A stretch of 15,610 nt of DNA, taken from Patescibacteria group bacterium. GTDB taxonomy: Bacteria; Patescibacteriota; Minisyncoccia; CAIUEV01; JAHKAQ01. Of this stretch, positions 14,057 to 15,610 are shown in pieces (the first letter of the stretch is position 1; each line of letters begins with the position of its first letter). The translations under genes and the position numbers were made by a program. Where the stretch lies: NCBI GenBank assembly GCA_018825765.1, contig JAHKAQ010000073.1:1-15610 (forward strand), written 5' to 3'. The notes below the pieces were generated by a model. It had not been told where the DNA came from. It worked only from the letters and a program-made list of their open reading frames with translations, and did not search any database.

Positions 14057-15130
14057 CTAAAGCTCAACTTCCGCCTTATCCCCTATAATCAATCGATGGC
14101 CCCTGGGCTTAGTCGAATCTTCAGCCGTGATCAAACAATCCCTTCCAATAAGGCTCCGCGCTATTCCCTTTTTACACCCTATAACGCGCGACCCCTGACA
14201 AATTATCGTATTTTTTAAATTTGTCTCTTTTACTTCACAATCGCGAGCAACTGACACATTCGGTCCTATGATTGCTTTTTCAATCCTGCAATTCGCTCCA
14301 ATTATCACCGGCCCCTTTATCACAACTCCTTGGCTAATTTTCGTCCCTTCCCCTATTACTGCCGTGCCTTGTATTTCTACATCTCGTCCAACCAAACCTC
14401 TAATCCTGCTTTGTTCTATACCGGCCAAAACCAGCGCGTTTCCTTCCAGTAAATCCTTAGGTTTCCCCGTATCCTTCCACCAGCCGGTTATCTCCTCATA
14501 ACCAACCTTAGCGCCATGCTCAATAAGATAAGTATGCGCGTCAGAAATCTCAAGTTCGCCGCGCGCGCTGGGCTTTATTTTCCCCACCGCTTGAATGATC
14601 TTATTTGAATAAACATATATGCCGGTTACCGCGAAATCACTTTGCGGACTCTTTGGTTTCTCCTCCACCCTTATAATCCGCTTACCCTTTATTATCGGCA
14701 CGCCGAACCGTTCCGGATCCGACACCCTGGAAAGCGCCAAAAGGCAATCCAGTTTATCGCGCCTGAATTTATCCATTAAACCCTTTATAGAAGTCGAAAT
14801 AATATTATCTCCCAGATAAAACAAAAGCTCGTCCCTGCCTATCCAGTTCTTCGCGTTTTTTATAACGTGCGCCAGTCCTAAAGCTCCCCCTTCCTGCTCT
14901 ATATAAGTAATCTTTAAACCCCATTTATCGCCCTTCCCCACCAGCCGCTGAATTTCGGTCTCGCCTTTATTTATATTTATCCCCGCCTCCTTGATTCCAG
15001 CTTCACTTATCCGCTCCAGCGCGTAAAAAATCATCGGCTTGTTAGCGATTGGAAATAAATGCTTGTTTATTGAATAAGTTATGGGCCGAAGCCTTGTTCC
15101 ATGGCCTCCGGCCGCGATTAAAGCCTTCAT
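14057..15130 (-). CDS. rmlA: Glucose-1-phosphate thymidylyltransferase, long form
   Basis: RmlA makes dTDP-glucose from glucose-1-phosphate and dTTP, the first step to dTDP-rhamnose and other deoxysugars. From the ATG chosen the protein has 357 residues: a nucleotidyltransferase domain (1 to about 235) with GGHGTRLRP (8-16), NKHLFPIANKP (22-32), LGDNI and WWKDTGKPKDLLEGN. A C-terminal left-handed beta-helix of hexapeptide repeats follows (about 250-345, e.g. VEIQGTAVIGEGTKI). This is the long form, longer than the roughly 290-residue short RmlA. A TTG two codons upstream (15136) is a less likely start. It begins 16 bases after the rmlD-like stop. Other nucleotidyltransferase specificities (UTP) are possible, but the rmlD neighbour supports dTDP. 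Confidence 0.85.
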   Translation of the reverse strand: MKALIAAGGHGTRLRPITYSINKHLFPIANKPMIFYALERISEAGIKEAGININKGETEIQRLVGKGDKWGLKITYIEQEGGALGLAHVIKNAKNWIGRDELLFYLGDNIISTSIKGLMDKFRRDKLDCLLALSRVSDPERFGVPIIKGKRIIRVEEKPKSPQSDFAVTGIYVYSNKIIQAVGKIKPSARGELEISDAHTYLIEHGAKVGYEEITGWWKDTGKPKDLLEGNALVLAGIEQSRIRGLVGRDVEIQGTAVIGEGTKISQGVVIKGPVIIGANCRIEKAIIGPNVSVARDCEVKETNLKNTIICQGSRVIGCKKGIARSLIGRDCLITAEDSTKPRGHRLIIGDKAEVEL

Positions 15131-15146
15131 AAACAATTTTCTCTTC

Positions 15147-15610
15147 TTAGCTAATTTTTGACAAATACTCCCTTGCCGCCGCCTCCCAATGTCTTAATTT
15201 CGGTCCGCGGCTGTTGATAAGCGCCGAATACCTGGGACGTTTAGCCGGCCGCTTAATTTTTTCAGCCGGCACTGGCTTAATTTTAACAGTTTTTCCCGTA
15301 ATTTCAAATAACTTTCGGGCGCACTCAAACCAGGTGCAGGGTCCCTGATTAACCAAATGATAAATTCCATAATCATATTTCCTGGCCCCTGCCTCCAGTA
15401 TTTCCCTTGTTTTTCGCGCTAAATCATAGGTATAAGTAAAACAGCTCTCTTCTGCGTCCACCACCTCAATCTCTTCCTGTTTTTCACTTAATTCAAGCAT
15501 TATATCAATAAAACTCTTTTTAGCTCCCAAAATCTCTCCTGGCGGACCAAATAATTTAGAAGTCCGAATAATAAAAAACTTACCGCCCTGTTTTTTTATC
15601 TCCTCTTCCC
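15147..15610 (-). CDS. rmlD: dTDP-4-dehydrorhamnose reductase, C-terminal part (cut by window edge)
   Basis: The open frame runs from the window edge, past any apparent start, to the TAG at 15149-15147, giving about 153 residues of the C-terminal half. It reads FFIIRTSKLFGPPGEILGAKKSFIDIM and then GIYHLVNQGPCTWFECARKLFEITG and KRPAKRPRYSALIN, matching the RmlD pattern (IIRTSWxYG, GiyHlvn, sWyefA, RPxYS). RmlD reduces dTDP-4-keto-rhamnose with NAD(P)H. The N-terminal Rossmann domain and the catalytic YxxxK lie beyond the edge. A shorter frame from 15530 begins at an internal TTG and is not the true start. It precedes rmlA in one operon. Confidence 0.85.
   Translation of the reverse strand, partial: EEEIKKQGGKFFIIRTSKLFGPPGEILGAKKSFIDIMLELSEKQEEIEVVDAEESCFTYTYDLARKTREILEAGARKYDYGIYHLVNQGPCTWFECARKLFEITGKTVKIKPVPAEKIKRPAKRPRYSALINSRGPKLRHWEAAAREYLSKIS

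Noticed and set aside
1..15610. UGA recoded as glycine, as in some CPR lineages
   Set aside because: TGA ends several well-delimited genes (YvlD family, isomerase, small membrane protein, hexomutase), and no conserved protein here needs TGA read through.
1..15610. CRISPR array, insertion sequence or long direct repeats
   Set aside because: No regularly spaced repeats, transposase motifs or terminal inverted repeats were seen on either strand.

Overview
The window reads as a compact, slightly AT-rich bacterial chromosome segment, most likely from the Patescibacteria / Candidate Phyla Radiation (Parcubacteria-like). Reasons: a baseplate-J-like membrane protein of the kind often seen in that group sits next to rnc, YvlD-family and secG genes; there is a solitary membrane-anchored family-5 solute-binding protein with no permease beside it; RNase J is the visible mRNA nuclease; a bifunctional phosphoglucose/phosphomannose isomerase is present; intergenic gaps are tiny; and almost no start codon is preceded by a Shine-Dalgarno sequence. 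TGA ends several genes, so the standard bacterial code is used (not the Gracilibacteria/Absconditabacteria code). The lineage call is inference from gene content, not from a marker tree.

Left part, plus strand (8-7514): a small four-helix membrane protein and rnhB, then a 200-base spacer with a hairpin, a good promoter and a terminator-like hairpin. After it comes a tightly packed run of rpmF, nusB, rnc, a baseplate-J-like anchored protein, a YvlD-family membrane protein, secG, a peptide-type solute-binding protein, a phosphoglucose/phosphomannose isomerase and a small three-helix membrane protein. Gaps are 3-18 bases or overlaps (ATGA, TAATG), so this looks like one operon joining RNA processing and translation (L32, NusB, RNase III) to envelope and secretion genes.

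Middle (7511-11041): a near-consensus promoter that begins inside the last stop codon of that operon, tRNA-Leu(CAG), RNase J with a basic N-terminal tail, a pair of hairpins, tRNA-Lys(CTT), and a small promoter/SD/14-codon-ORF cassette. The cassette runs into the 3' end of a minus-strand lipoprotein that resembles a polysaccharide deacetylase.

Right part (11208-15610): trpS on the plus strand meets a minus-strand cluster tail to tail with only 10 bases between them. In transcription order the cluster is rmlD (cut by the window edge), a long-form rmlA/rfbA, tRNA-Val(GAC), ybaB/ebfC and a phosphomannomutase/phosphoglucomutase. Together with the isomerase on the left, the sugar genes point to supply of hexose phosphates and dTDP-sugars for surface polysaccharide.

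I found no CRISPR array, insertion sequence, integrase, rRNA or origin. The most unusual observations are C at position 33 of tRNA-Val, a terminator-like hairpin just after the promoter ahead of the nusB operon, a promoter fused with a terminator at 7511-7560, and the isolated strong-SD mini-ORF at 9964-10066.
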